Shown: positions 1 through 6,905, counted from the stretch's first letter. The stretch is 7,338 nt of DNA from Vulcanimicrobiota bacterium (GCA_019233415.1 JAFAMK010000105.1:1-7338); one strand, 5' to 3'. The notes: a model not told the origin generated them from the letters alone. Translations and numbers: made by a program.

Positions 1-614
1 AGCGTGCGCATCGCCTGCGCGAAGCCCTGGTGCGCGATGTGGTAAACGCAGTTCCCGAGCACCAGCTCGCGCGGAACGTATCCGGTCGAGGTGACGAGCT
101 TGTAGAAGTCTTGCACCGAGAAGTCCGACGTGAACGGCTTGTTGTCGAGCGTGCGCCACGGCGCCTCGCCGGGCGGCGCCTTCACCGCCGTCCCGATCGC
201 GGTGAACTCCAGCGCGTTCTCGGCCCAGTCGTAGCCGCCGACCTCGAGCCGCACGCCGACGACGCCGTCGGCGCCGAGCACGTCGGCTTCTTCTTCCATG
301 CGCGACATCGCCAGCTCGCGCGCCTCGTACATCGCGGCGGTCAGGTACTGCAGCTGCTGGTTCTGGTAGTAGTTGGCGTACTGAATCCCGACGTGGTAGA
401 TCGAGCTGCCGAGCACGAGCCCGAGCGGACGCCATCCCATCTGTTCGAGGAGCACGAACTCCGAGACCGACAGGTCGCTGGTGAAGAGCGGCTGACCGCC
501 CTCGCCGCGCATCCGGCGCAGGCGCGAGACCGCGTCGACCGGGACGCCGCCCTGCGTCGTGCGCACGTCGGATTGCTGCTGCTGGCCACGCTGGCCGATC
601 CCGAAAAAGCTCAT
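1..614 (-). CDS. Tandem YbjQ/DUF74-type putative heavy-metal-binding protein (C-terminus cut by window edge)
   Basis: Reading from ATG at 614 gives 204 open codons to the left edge, so the C-terminus is missing. A short Gln-rich start (GQRGQQQQ, residues 7-14) is followed by a full YbjQ-like unit at about residues 43-145, with FTSDLSVSEF, GLVLGSSIYHVG, YEARELAMSRMEEEA, LGADGVVGV and FTAIGTAV. A second copy begins at about 159 (PFTSDFSVQDF, then ELVLGNCVYHIAHQG) and is cut off. These are hallmarks of the YbjQ family (PF01906), called putative heavy-metal-binding because a pentamer-forming fold is known. A metal role here is family inference and was not seen. No signal peptide or membrane helix is present. 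The start is supported by GGAG at 620-623, 5 nt upstream. The ATG overlaps the stop of the preceding gene (ATGA), so the two are probably translationally coupled. The family call is strong; the biological role is unknown. Confidence 0.85.
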   Translation of the reverse strand, partial: MSFFGIGQRGQQQQSDVRTTQGGVPVDAVSRLRRMRGEGGQPLFTSDLSVSEFVLLEQMGWRPLGLVLGSSIYHVGIQYANYYQNQQLQYLTAAMYEARELAMSRMEEEADVLGADGVVGVRLEVGGYDWAENALEFTAIGTAVKAPPGEAPWRTLDNKPFTSDFSVQDFYKLVTSTGYVPRELVLGNCVYHIAHQGFAQAMRT

Positions 615-1510
615 CGTTGCTCCATGAAGAGGCGGGTGAGGGTGGCGCGCGCGCCGCGTTCGCGCTCGACGTACGCGGCGAGGTCTTCGATCAGCGCCTG
701 CGCCCACTCACCGACGTCGTAGGCGTAGGTTCGGTTCTTGATCCCGCGCAGGTAGCGCGTGACCGTCGCCTCGACCGCGCCGGCGCGCGTGCGGACGAGC
801 TGGTAGCGCTGCAGGTCGTCGCGGCGCGGCACGTCGAGCGCGACCACCTCGACCGGTCCGCGCCCGAACATCCCCCCGCGCTGGACGGTCGTGATCGCCG
901 GGAACGCCGCGGCGAACCGCGCCGCCGCACGTTCGAGGATCGCGCCCGGCTCGGCGCCCGCCTCGCGCTCGACCGCCTCCAGCAGCCGTCGCACGAGCGC
1001 GGTCGGCGGTGCCCCGTCGGACGGGTCGGCGCCGAGCGGCGCGGTCTCCGGCAGCGTGTCGAGCGCGCCGAACCGCTCGGTCAGGAAGGTGCCGTTCGCG
1101 GCCAGCGCGGTCTCGGCGCTCTCCGAGAGCACCTTCAGCCGCTGTGCCGTGGCGCGTTCGAGCAGCCGAAGCTGCTCGATGAGCATCGTCTCGGCCGTCG
1201 CGTCGCGCCGCGCGGGCGGGACGTCCAGGTAGGCCTTGAGCGTGTCGGGCAGATAGCGCCGCTCGGTCTCGCGCAGCGCGAACGCGGCCTCGTCACTGCC
1301 GCCGGCCGCCACGAGCCGGTCGGCCTGCGCCAGCATGCTTTCGATCCGCGCGACAAGCGCCTCAGCCTCTGCCGGCAACGCATGCACGCCGCGTCGTACC
1401 GGCTCACCCTCACGATGTTGCACGGTACGGGTCGGTACGCCGCCCGGCGCCGCGCCTCCGCCGGGCAGAGCTTGCGCTGGGTCGATACTCTGTGTTACAA
1501 AGCTTATCAT
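611..1510 (-). CDS. Helix-rich soluble protein of unknown function, partner gene of the YbjQ-like protein
   Basis: The frame encodes 299 residues and ends LFMEQR at a TGA that overlaps the next gene's ATG. I do not recognise a named family. Residues about 47-150 are predicted helical and coiled-coil-like, with the segment RYLPDTLKAYLDVP at 85-98 and a Leu-rich stretch at 110-130. A Pro/Gly linker (about 152-170) leads to a second mixed domain at about 170-299, containing MFGRGPVEVVALDVP and the conserved-looking NRTYAYDVGEW. There is no signal peptide or membrane helix. The start is uncertain. ATG at 1510 has no ribosome binding site, and its first codons (ATA, TTT, GTA, ACA) are AT-rich, unlike the rest. 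They overlap the divergent promoter region. The following 20 residues are Gly/Pro/Ala low complexity. GTG at 1423 or GTG at 1387 are credible alternative starts. The tight overlap suggests it works with the YbjQ-like protein. Confidence 0.75.
   Translation of the reverse strand: MISFVTQSIDPAQALPGGGAAPGGVPTRTVQHREGEPVRRGVHALPAEAEALVARIESMLAQADRLVAAGGSDEAAFALRETERRYLPDTLKAYLDVPPARRDATAETMLIEQLRLLERATAQRLKVLSESAETALAANGTFLTERFGALDTLPETAPLGADPSDGAPPTALVRRLLEAVEREAGAEPGAILERAAARFAAAFPAITTVQRGGMFGRGPVEVVALDVPRRDDLQRYQLVRTRAGAVEATVTRYLRGIKNRTYAYDVGEWAQALIEDLAAYVERERGARATLTRLFMEQR
1482..1510 (+). promoter_or_regulatory. Candidate sigma-70-type promoter for the CreD-like gene
   Basis: TCGATA at 1482-1487 (4 of 6 to TTGACA) is followed 17 bp later by TATCAT at 1505-1510 (5 of 6 to TATAAT). 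This would place transcription start near 1517, leaving a short leader of about 18 nt with GAGG at 1524-1527, 7 nt before the ATG at 1535. The strip is AT-richer than the coding sequence around it. The match is by eye only, and the sigma preference of this organism is unknown. Confidence 0.4.
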
Positions 1511-1523
1511 TCAGACGCTTTGT
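1497..1523. repeat. Inverted repeat ACAAAGC-N13-GCTTTGT in the divergent intergenic region
   Basis: The arms ACAAAGC (1497-1503) and GCTTTGT (1517-1523) are perfect complements separated by 13 bp. The centre falls on the TATCAT candidate -10 box and on the longest possible start of the minus-strand gene. A further CAAAG occurs at 1529-1533. The position suggests an operator for a regulator controlling both directions. No regulator gene is visible in the window, so this is inference. Confidence 0.35.
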
Positions 1524-1534
1524 GAGGCAAAGAC

Positions 1535-2755
1535 ATGAAGTCGAGCTCGTACCTGTTTGCCGTCGCGCTGGTGGTCATCGCGGCGACGACCGGGTGGGCG
1601 ATCCTCGCCCAAACACTCGTCCTCCGCACCGACGCGGCGGACAGTTCGCAGCGCCAGCAGCTCGCCGCGCTCTGGGGCACGGCGCAGACGCAGACCGCAC
1701 CGCGCTTCTCGATCGGGTGGATGACGCGCGACGGAAATCACCACTTGGTGGAAACCGAGTCGCAGATCGCGCCGATGTCGGCGCGGGTCGACGTCGACCT
1801 CGCACTCGATCAGCGCCAAAAGGGTTTGCTCTGGTACAATACCTACACCGTCGGCTTTGCGGCGACGTACCGCGTCACCGCGGATCGCGACGGGCGGCTC
1901 ATCGTGCGCTTCCCCTTCCCGGCCGCGGACGCGACGTACGAGGACGTCGTCTTCACGATGAACGGCAAGCCGATCGCCGCGACGAACGGTGACGGCCACC
2001 TCACCGCGTCGCTCCCGATCGCGCGCGGGCAGTCGGCCGAGCTCGCCGTCGGCTATCGTTCGCACGGGCTCGACACGTGGCGGTACCGGTTCGGCGACGA
2101 CGCGATCGTCGGCGTGCGCGACTTCCGCCTGACGATGCGCACGAACTTCGACGCGATCGACTTCCCGCCGCAGACGCTCTCGCCGACCGAGGAAAAGCGC
2201 ACCGGCGGCGGCTGGACGCTGACGTGGAACTACAGCCAACTCGTCAACGGCTTCGGGATCGGGATGGCGTTTCCGCAGAAGCTGCAGCCCGGCCCGATCG
2301 CTCAACGGATCACGATGTGGGCGCCGCTCTCGCTGTCCTTCTATGTCTTCGTCATGCTCGTCGTGACGCGGCTGCGCCGCATCGAGCTGCACCCGATGAA
2401 CTACCTGTTCCTCGCGGCGGCGTTCTTCGCGTTCCATCTTCTGTTCGCGTACACCGTCGACCGCATCCCGCTCGGCTGGGCGTTCCTGCTGTGCTCGATG
2501 GTCTCGATGGCGCTGACGGTCTCGTACCTGCGGCTGGTCGTCGGCCTGCGTTTCGCCGCCGTCGAAGCCGCGCTCGCGCAGTTCTTCTACCTGATCCTGT
2601 TCTCGTACGCGCTCTTCGATGAAGGCTACAGCGGCCTGTCGATCACGATCGGCGCAATCGTCACCCTGTTCGTGATGATGCAGGTCACCGGCCGGTTCAA
2701 CTGGTCGTCCGTCACGGGCGGCGGCACGCGAACTGCCGCGGAGACGACGGCCTGA
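1535..2755 (+). CDS. CreD-like inner membrane protein
   Basis: The product has 406 residues, slightly shorter than the roughly 450 of E. coli CreD. One N-terminal membrane helix (about 7-28) leads to a large, probably extracytoplasmic beta-rich domain (about 35-258). It is followed by a C-terminal block of hydrophobic helices at about 262-280, 287-306, 311-335, 345-362 and 366-384. The join IELHPMNYLFL (283-293), the following helix layout and the ending VTGRFNW (384-390) match the characteristic C-terminal part of the CreD family (PF06123). In enterobacteria CreD is an inner-membrane protein of the CreBC regulon linked to envelope integrity; its biochemical role is not known. No creB or creC is seen here. 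The start is ATG with GAGG 7 nt upstream. It is divergent from the YbjQ-like unit. The N-terminal domain looks diverged, so I leave the symbol blank. Confidence 0.72.
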   Translation: MKSSSYLFAVALVVIAATTGWAILAQTLVLRTDAADSSQRQQLAALWGTAQTQTAPRFSIGWMTRDGNHHLVETESQIAPMSARVDVDLALDQRQKGLLWYNTYTVGFAATYRVTADRDGRLIVRFPFPAADATYEDVVFTMNGKPIAATNGDGHLTASLPIARGQSAELAVGYRSHGLDTWRYRFGDDAIVGVRDFRLTMRTNFDAIDFPPQTLSPTEEKRTGGGWTLTWNYSQLVNGFGIGMAFPQKLQPGPIAQRITMWAPLSLSFYVFVMLVVTRLRRIELHPMNYLFLAAAFFAFHLLFAYTVDRIPLGWAFLLCSMVSMALTVSYLRLVVGLRFAAVEAALAQFFYLILFSYALFDEGYSGLSITIGAIVTLFVMMQVTGRFNWSSVTGGGTRTAAETTA

Positions 2756-2769
2756 CCCTCGGTCGTCTG

Positions 2770-2798
2770 TTGCCGCGAGCGGACGCGTGGTCTACGCT
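2770..2798 (+). promoter_or_regulatory. Weak promoter candidate for the small secreted Cys peptide gene
   Basis: TTGCCG (2770-2775; 4 of 6 to TTGACA) and TACGCT (2793-2798; 3 of 6 to TATAAT) are spaced by 17 bp within the 82-bp gap after the CreD-like gene. No terminator was found between the two genes, so read-through from the CreD-like gene is equally possible. Confidence 0.25.
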
Positions 2799-2837
2799 AA
2801 ATGCCCCAGTTTCCGTCTCAGACGATCGGAGGGTGTG

Positions 2838-3023
2838 ATGTCCAAGCTGACCGGACCCCGCCTCGGCGGACTGTTGTTTCTCGCTGCTGCGCTTCTCGTG
2901 AGCATGCCCAGCGGCGCCGCGCAGACGAAGGCAACGATCTACCAGGCACCGCACGTGATCCTGTGTGGACCAGGCCTCGTCTACCGCTGCTTCCCCAACG
3001 GCTGCTTCTGCGTTCGTCCCTGA
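2838..3023 (+). CDS. Small secreted peptide with four cysteines, unknown family
   Basis: The product has 61 residues and I do not recognise it. The N-terminus is a clear Sec signal peptide: a basic start (Lys3, Arg8), a hydrophobic core at about residues 9-23, and a likely signal peptidase site after SGAA or GAAQ (about 27-29). The remaining 32 or so residues hold four cysteines at 43, 51, 56 and 58 (spacing C-x7-C-x4-C-x-C), with GPGLVY between the first two and the end CFPNGCFCVRP. An even number of cysteines in an exported peptide suggests two disulfides, which is inference. There is no lipobox. The ATG at 2838 is chosen because GGAGG at 2828-2832 lies 5 nt upstream. The longer in-frame GTG at 2787 lacks such a site and would bury the signal peptide behind a charged tail. 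An intrinsic terminator follows 20 bp after the stop. It is convergent with flhA. Confidence 0.7.
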   Translation: MSKLTGPRLGGLLFLAAALLVSMPSGAAQTKATIYQAPHVILCGPGLVYRCFPNGCFCVRP

Positions 3024-3043
3024 CGCAGCGAGCGCGAACACGC

Positions 3044-3074
3044 ACGGCGCCGTCGTACCGACGGCGCCGTTTTT
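3044..3074 (+). terminator. Intrinsic terminator after the small peptide gene
   Basis: A perfect 12-bp stem (3044-3055 with 3059-3070) closes a TAC loop and runs directly into TTTTT (3070-3074). This is a strong Rho-independent signal for plus-strand transcription. On the minus strand the same hairpin lies just past the flhA stop but is followed by GCGTGTTC rather than a U tract. It may stabilise the flhA mRNA end, but it is a poor terminator in that direction. Confidence 0.9.
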
Positions 3075-5117
3075 CTATGCAGCGTGCAGCGGTGCGTCGA
3101 CGAGCGCGACGGGTTCGAGCGCAAGCTCGGGCGGCAGTTCGGCATACGCGTAGACCGCAACGCCGGGCGTACTGCGCTCGAGAAAATCCGCGAGCAGCGG
3201 GCGGAGCGGCGCCGTGACAACGATTGCATGCGGCGCGCATGCACCGTCCGCCGCATAGCGCGCGACTGCCTCGCGAACCGCGAGCGCGGTGCGCGGATCG
3301 GGCGCAAGGCCGCCCTCGGCCGACCACATGCGCGCCAACTCGGCCTCGAACGCCGGCGCGAGAATCAGCGGTCGCAACCGCGCGATCCCGTCACGGCGAA
3401 GCTGCTGCGGCACGACGAGCCGCCGGACCGCCTCGGCCAGCTCGCGCGGGTCGCGCGTCAGGGCCGCAGCGTCGACGAGCGCTTCGAAGACCGCGACGGG
3501 ATCGCGCGGCCAGACACGTTCGCGCAGCAGATGCACGAGCGCGCGATGCGCAGCGCCAGCCGGCAGCATGTCGCCGCCGATGTCCTTCACGACCGACGGA
3601 ACCGACGCCCGCAAGTGCTCGACCAGCGTCTGAAACTCTTGCCGCCCGAACAACTCTGCGGCGTGTGCGCGCGCGACCTCGGCAAGGTGCGAGCCGACGA
3701 TCGAAATCGCATCGAACGTCAGCGCGCCGAGCCGCTGCGCGCGCTCGCGCCCGTCCTCTCCGATCCAGCGCGCGGCGAGCCCGTAGACGGGCTCGGTCGT
3801 CGGCTCGCCGCCGAGACGGTCCAGAACCTCCGGCGCGGCAACGGCGACGAGCCGGTCGAGCCGCACGACGCCCTCGCCGACGACGCGGTCTCGCACGCGC
3901 AGCGCGTAGGTGCGCGGGTCGCGCAGCGGATCGTCGCGGAGCCGTACACCCGGAATGACGACTCCCGTTTCGGCCGCGAGCGCGCGGCGCACGTCGGCCA
4001 CACGGTCGAGCAGCGCCTCGCAGTTCGGCGCCGCGAGCAGGCCATAGAGATCGGCGCCGACGTCGATGGCCAGCGCGTCGACGCCGACGAGCCCGAACGC
4101 CGTCTCCGGTCGCCGGACGGCCTCGCGCCGCCGCTGCGCGCGCTCCGCCTGCCCTTGCGCCGCCAGGACCCGCAGGCGCCGCTCCGCGAGCAGCGCGCCG
4201 CCGAACGCCGCAACACCGAGCGTACCGAAAAGCGGCCCCGGAAACGACGGCACGAACGCCAGCGCGAACACGAGCACGGCCGCGACGCGCAGGGCATCGG
4301 GCCGCGCCAGCAACTGCGCCGCAAGGTCGACCCCGAGCGCGCCGTCCCCAGCCACGCGCGTCACCATCAGCCCCATCGCCGTGGACAGCAGAAACGCCGG
4401 CAGCGTCGTGAGCAGCGCGTTCCCGATCGACAAGATCGCGAACGTCTCGACCGCGTCGAGCGGCGCCATTCCGTGGTACAGTGCGCCGACGACGACACCA
4501 CCGAGCAGGTTCAGCACGACGATGACCAGCGCCGCGACCGCATCGCCCTTCACGAACTTGCCGGCTCCGTCCATCGCCGCGTAGAAGTCGGCTTCGCGCT
4601 GCACCCGCGCCCGCTTTCGGCGCGCCGTGTCCGCGTCGAGCAGTCCGGCGTGCAGGTCCGCGTCGATCGCCATCTGTTTCCCCGGCATCGCATCGAGCGT
4701 GAACCGGGCACACACTTCGGCCACCCGCTGCGCTCCGGTCGCGATGACGACGAACTGAATCGTGATCAGAATCGCAAACACGATGAGTCCGACGATGACG
4801 TTGCCACGCACGACGAATTGGCCGAACGCCGGAATCAACGCCCCGGCTCCGCCAGGTTCATGTCCCTGCGTAAGAATCAGCCGCGTCGCGCTGACGTCGA
4901 GCGCGAGCCGGAAGAGCGTCGCGAGGAGCAGCGACGGCGCAAACGCGGAGAACTCCAGCGGCTCCTCGACACGCAGGCTGATCAGCAGCACCAGCGCTGA
5001 GCCGAACACGTTCAGCGCCAGCAACGCGTCGAGCAGCGGCGGCGCAAGCGGGACGATCAGAATCGCCACGACGCCGAGCACCGCTACGGCAAACGCGCTC
5101 GTCACCTTCCCGCTCAC
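3075..5117 (-). CDS. flhA: FlhA, flagellar type III export gate ring protein (FHIPEP family)
   Basis: The product has 680 residues, close to the usual 690-700. FlhA forms the nonameric export ring: its membrane part belongs to the export gate and its cytosolic domain docks chaperone-substrate complexes. Hydrophobic helices cluster at about 8-50, 60-83, 101-127, 194-216, 226-253 and 275-312. Between them lies the conserved cytoplasmic FHIPEP segment, with RVAEVCARFTLDAMPGKQM at 131-149 and IDADLHAG at 151-158. It is followed by ADFYAAMDGAGKFVKGDA (176-193), which keeps the family's Asp and Lys residues. The C-terminal cytosolic domain shows EPVYGLAARWI (442-452) and GSHLAEVARAHAAELFGRQE (475-494), as in flagellar FlhA. 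One oddity is Cys136 where the family signature has a small Gly/Ser/Ala. The GTG start is preceded by GGAGG at 5123-5127, 5 nt away, and lies 13 bp after the flhB stop. It is the last gene of the operon. A virulence-type SctV is less likely. Confidence 0.95.
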   Translation of the reverse strand: MSGKVTSAFAVAVLGVVAILIVPLAPPLLDALLALNVFGSALVLLISLRVEEPLEFSAFAPSLLLATLFRLALDVSATRLILTQGHEPGGAGALIPAFGQFVVRGNVIVGLIVFAILITIQFVVIATGAQRVAEVCARFTLDAMPGKQMAIDADLHAGLLDADTARRKRARVQREADFYAAMDGAGKFVKGDAVAALVIVVLNLLGGVVVGALYHGMAPLDAVETFAILSIGNALLTTLPAFLLSTAMGLMVTRVAGDGALGVDLAAQLLARPDALRVAAVLVFALAFVPSFPGPLFGTLGVAAFGGALLAERRLRVLAAQGQAERAQRRREAVRRPETAFGLVGVDALAIDVGADLYGLLAAPNCEALLDRVADVRRALAAETGVVIPGVRLRDDPLRDPRTYALRVRDRVVGEGVVRLDRLVAVAAPEVLDRLGGEPTTEPVYGLAARWIGEDGRERAQRLGALTFDAISIVGSHLAEVARAHAAELFGRQEFQTLVEHLRASVPSVVKDIGGDMLPAGAAHRALVHLLRERVWPRDPVAVFEALVDAAALTRDPRELAEAVRRLVVPQQLRRDGIARLRPLILAPAFEAELARMWSAEGGLAPDPRTALAVREAVARYAADGACAPHAIVVTAPLRPLLADFLERSTPGVAVYAYAELPPELALEPVALVDAPLHAA

Positions 5118-5130
5118 CGCGCCCTCCAGC

Positions 5131-6180
5131 TCACGTCAGCAATCCGTCGCGCGCGAGCGCCGCTACGACCAGCGCGACCGCTACGTACGTCGCGGGCGGA
5201 ATCGTACTCCCAGCCTCGCCCTGGGCATACAGCGCTCGCGCAAGCGCGACGTCTTCGACGATTGGGATCGCAAGCTCGCGAGCAAGGACCTTCACCCGTA
5301 ACGCCGCATCGTCGAGCGCACGAACGAGGATTTCCGGGACCGGAACTTCGGGCGGCGCATAGCGCAGCGCAACCGCGACGTGCTCCGGATTGACGACGAC
5401 GAACGACGCCTCGCGAACGCGCCCGATTCCACCGCGCACGATTCCGCGGTGCACGCTCTTGCGCCGCGCCCGTGCCTGCGGATCGCCGTCGTTCTCCTTC
5501 GCGTCCCGCCGCACCTCATCGAGCGACATGCGCAAACCGCGCAACCACCGCCGCCGCACGAGCATGTAGTCGGCAACGGCGAACATGCCACCGACGCACA
5601 GCACCGCTCCACAGACCCGCAGCGCCGCAGACGCGACGAGTGCCATCGCCGCACCGCTCGAACCGAGCGTGCCGGCCGACGCGATCGCTTCGCGCACGAC
5701 CGGCAGGACCGCGAGCACTGCAGCACCGAGCCCGAGAACTGCGCGCGCCGCGGCGACGACAGCCTCACCCCCGACCATACGTTTCAGCCCAGCGACCGGA
5801 TCGAGCCGTTTCGGATCGAAGCGCACGCCGGAAAAGCGCAAACCACCGACCTGCACGAGCGCGACCGCACTTCCGGCGCAAGCCGCTGCGGTCACCGGTA
5901 GAAGCGCGAACGACGCGACATAGCGAAGCGCCGGCGAAACGACGATCACGTCGGCGCGCCGAGCGACCGCTGCGGCCGCCGACACGTGCGCGATGACGTC
6001 GCGCAAGGCGGCGATTGCAGCATCGGCGGCAAGTGGGGCGGCAGCCGTGACGGCGAGCAGCGCGGCAGCGAACGCGGCGACGCTCGTGATCTCATTCGAT
6101 CGCGCGACATTGCCCTCGCGCCGTGCGCGTCGCCGGCGCGCCGGAGTCGGGTCGAACGGCTTCTCGCCCGCCGCACTCAC
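5131..6180 (-). CDS. flhB: FlhB, flagellar export gate protein and substrate-specificity switch
   Basis: The product has 349 residues, typical for FlhB. The N-terminus KPFDPTPARRRRARREGNVA (7-26) matches the family's EPTPKR...ARE-G-VARS start. Four hydrophobic regions follow at about 31-57, 82-110, 138-165 and 177-205. Then comes the conserved linker with MSLDEVRRDAKENDGDP (218-234). The self-cleavage site is NPEH (264-267) followed by VAVALRY. The family normally has NPTH; Asn, Pro and His are kept and Thr is replaced by Glu. LARALY (313-318) is conserved, while the usual APxVxAKG stretch after cleavage is diverged to VPVPEILVRALDD. FlhB cleaves itself between Asn and Pro and then switches export from rod/hook to filament subunits. 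The GTG start at 6180 overlaps the fliR stop (GTGA) and places the family N-terminus correctly. The frame stays open upstream to about 6438 only as a shadow inside fliR. Confidence 0.93.
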   Translation of the reverse strand: MSAAGEKPFDPTPARRRRARREGNVARSNEITSVAAFAAALLAVTAAAPLAADAAIAALRDVIAHVSAAAAVARRADVIVVSPALRYVASFALLPVTAAACAGSAVALVQVGGLRFSGVRFDPKRLDPVAGLKRMVGGEAVVAAARAVLGLGAAVLAVLPVVREAIASAGTLGSSGAAMALVASAALRVCGAVLCVGGMFAVADYMLVRRRWLRGLRMSLDEVRRDAKENDGDPQARARRKSVHRGIVRGGIGRVREASFVVVNPEHVAVALRYAPPEVPVPEILVRALDDAALRVKVLARELAIPIVEDVALARALYAQGEAGSTIPPATYVAVALVVAALARDGLLT

Positions 6181-6905
6181 CGCGCCGCACCCCACGGCAG
6201 CACGAGCCACGGGTGCGCACCGACCGGCGCCAGGAGCGGGATCGCGACGAGCGTGACGAGCAGTGCGGCCGCGAAGGTGCTCGGAAACGCCAAGCCGGAG
6301 CCGGAGAAGCGCGGCACGACCCGCGCAACCGCACCAAGCGCGAGTTGAACCACCGCGGCTACCGCGATCGCCGGCATCGCAACGATGAGCGCAGCGCGCA
6401 GGATCGTCGCCGGCAGTGCAAAGGCAAACCGCGACCACGTATCAGGCGTGACGAACGCGCCGGCAGCAACGTGTGCGAAGGATTCGTCGAAGGCGCGAAC
6501 GACGGGGACCCAGCCGTCGAGCAGCACGAACGCCGCCAGAAACGTCGCGGACCAGAGCCGTCCGAAGGCCTGCGCGCTCGTGACGTTCGCACCGGGCACG
6601 CTCCCGCGCACGCCGAGATAGTCGTCGATCGCGCGCCCCGCGAAATACGCGCCGTCGTAGAGGAGCGCTGCACCGAACCCGATCGCCGCACCGACCGCGA
6701 AGTCACCGGCAAGCGCCACCGTCAACATGACGAGGTCCAGCCCACGCGCCGGCCCGACGTGCGGCGCCACGGCGAACGCGAGCGCGAGCGCGAGGCCGGC
6801 CCGCACCATCGGCGGCACCGACGGATGCGAGAAGCCCGGCGCGCGCGCAACCAGACCCGCCGACCGGGCGAACACGAGGAACAATGTCGGATCAGGCGGC
6901 GTCAC
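6177..6905 (-). CDS. fliR: FliR, flagellar export gate core subunit
   Basis: The product has 242 residues, slightly short for FliR (about 250-265). FliR is one copy in the FliP5-FliQ4-FliR1 gate that forms the secretion pore at the centre of the flagellar base. It is almost entirely hydrophobic helices. Family features are FARSAGLVARAPGFS near the N-terminus (12-26), IGFGAALLYDGAYFAGRAID (75-94), the FLAAFVLLDGW helix (122-132) with VRAFDESF (136-143), and the late segment LALGAVARVVPRFS (188-201). The only possible start after the fliQ stop in this frame is GTG at 6905; no ATG, GTG, TTG or CTG lies between. A GGAGG is present but ends just 1 nt before the GTG, which is unusually close. The 3' end overlaps flhB by 4 bp, implying coupled translation. 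Confidence 0.92.
   Translation of the reverse strand: MTPPDPTLFLVFARSAGLVARAPGFSHPSVPPMVRAGLALALAFAVAPHVGPARGLDLVMLTVALAGDFAVGAAIGFGAALLYDGAYFAGRAIDDYLGVRGSVPGANVTSAQAFGRLWSATFLAAFVLLDGWVPVVRAFDESFAHVAAGAFVTPDTWSRFAFALPATILRAALIVAMPAIAVAAVVQLALGAVARVVPRFSGSGLAFPSTFAAALLVTLVAIPLLAPVGAHPWLVLPWGAAR

Noticed and set aside
30..722. 230-codon plus-strand open frame over the YbjQ-like gene
   Set aside because: The minus strand carries clear YbjQ repeats; this frame is charged shadow sequence.
1442..1466. Inverted repeat GCCCGGC-N11-GCCGGGC
   Set aside because: Low-complexity G/C sequence in the Gly/Pro-rich start of the minus-strand frame; such repeats are frequent by chance and no U tract follows.
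617..1525. 302-codon plus-strand open frame opposite the helical protein gene
   Set aside because: It is nearly as long as the minus-strand frame, but its composition is Arg/Glu/Gln-heavy without pattern. The minus frame fits the ATGA overlap with the next gene.
1511..2437. 308-codon minus-strand open frame opposite the CreD-like gene
   Set aside because: Arg/Glu-rich shadow. The plus strand shows membrane helices and the CreD pattern with a proper ribosome binding site.
2787..2837. 17-codon N-terminal extension of the small secreted peptide
   Set aside because: No ribosome binding site for GTG 2787, and it would displace the signal peptide; ATG 2838 has GGAGG at the right distance.
3044..3075. 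Bidirectional terminator shared by the small peptide gene and flhA
   Set aside because: The U tract exists only on the plus-strand side; after the hairpin on the minus strand the sequence is GCGTGTTC.
3084..5000. 638-codon open frame on the plus strand opposite flhA
   Set aside because: The translation is Arg/Glu/Gln/Ala-rich with no domain, typical of an antisense shadow in GC-rich DNA. The opposite strand is unmistakably FlhA.
6181..6438. 86-codon upstream extension of flhB
   Set aside because: It lies wholly within fliR, and the family N-terminus starts at the GTG at 6180 that overlaps the fliR stop.
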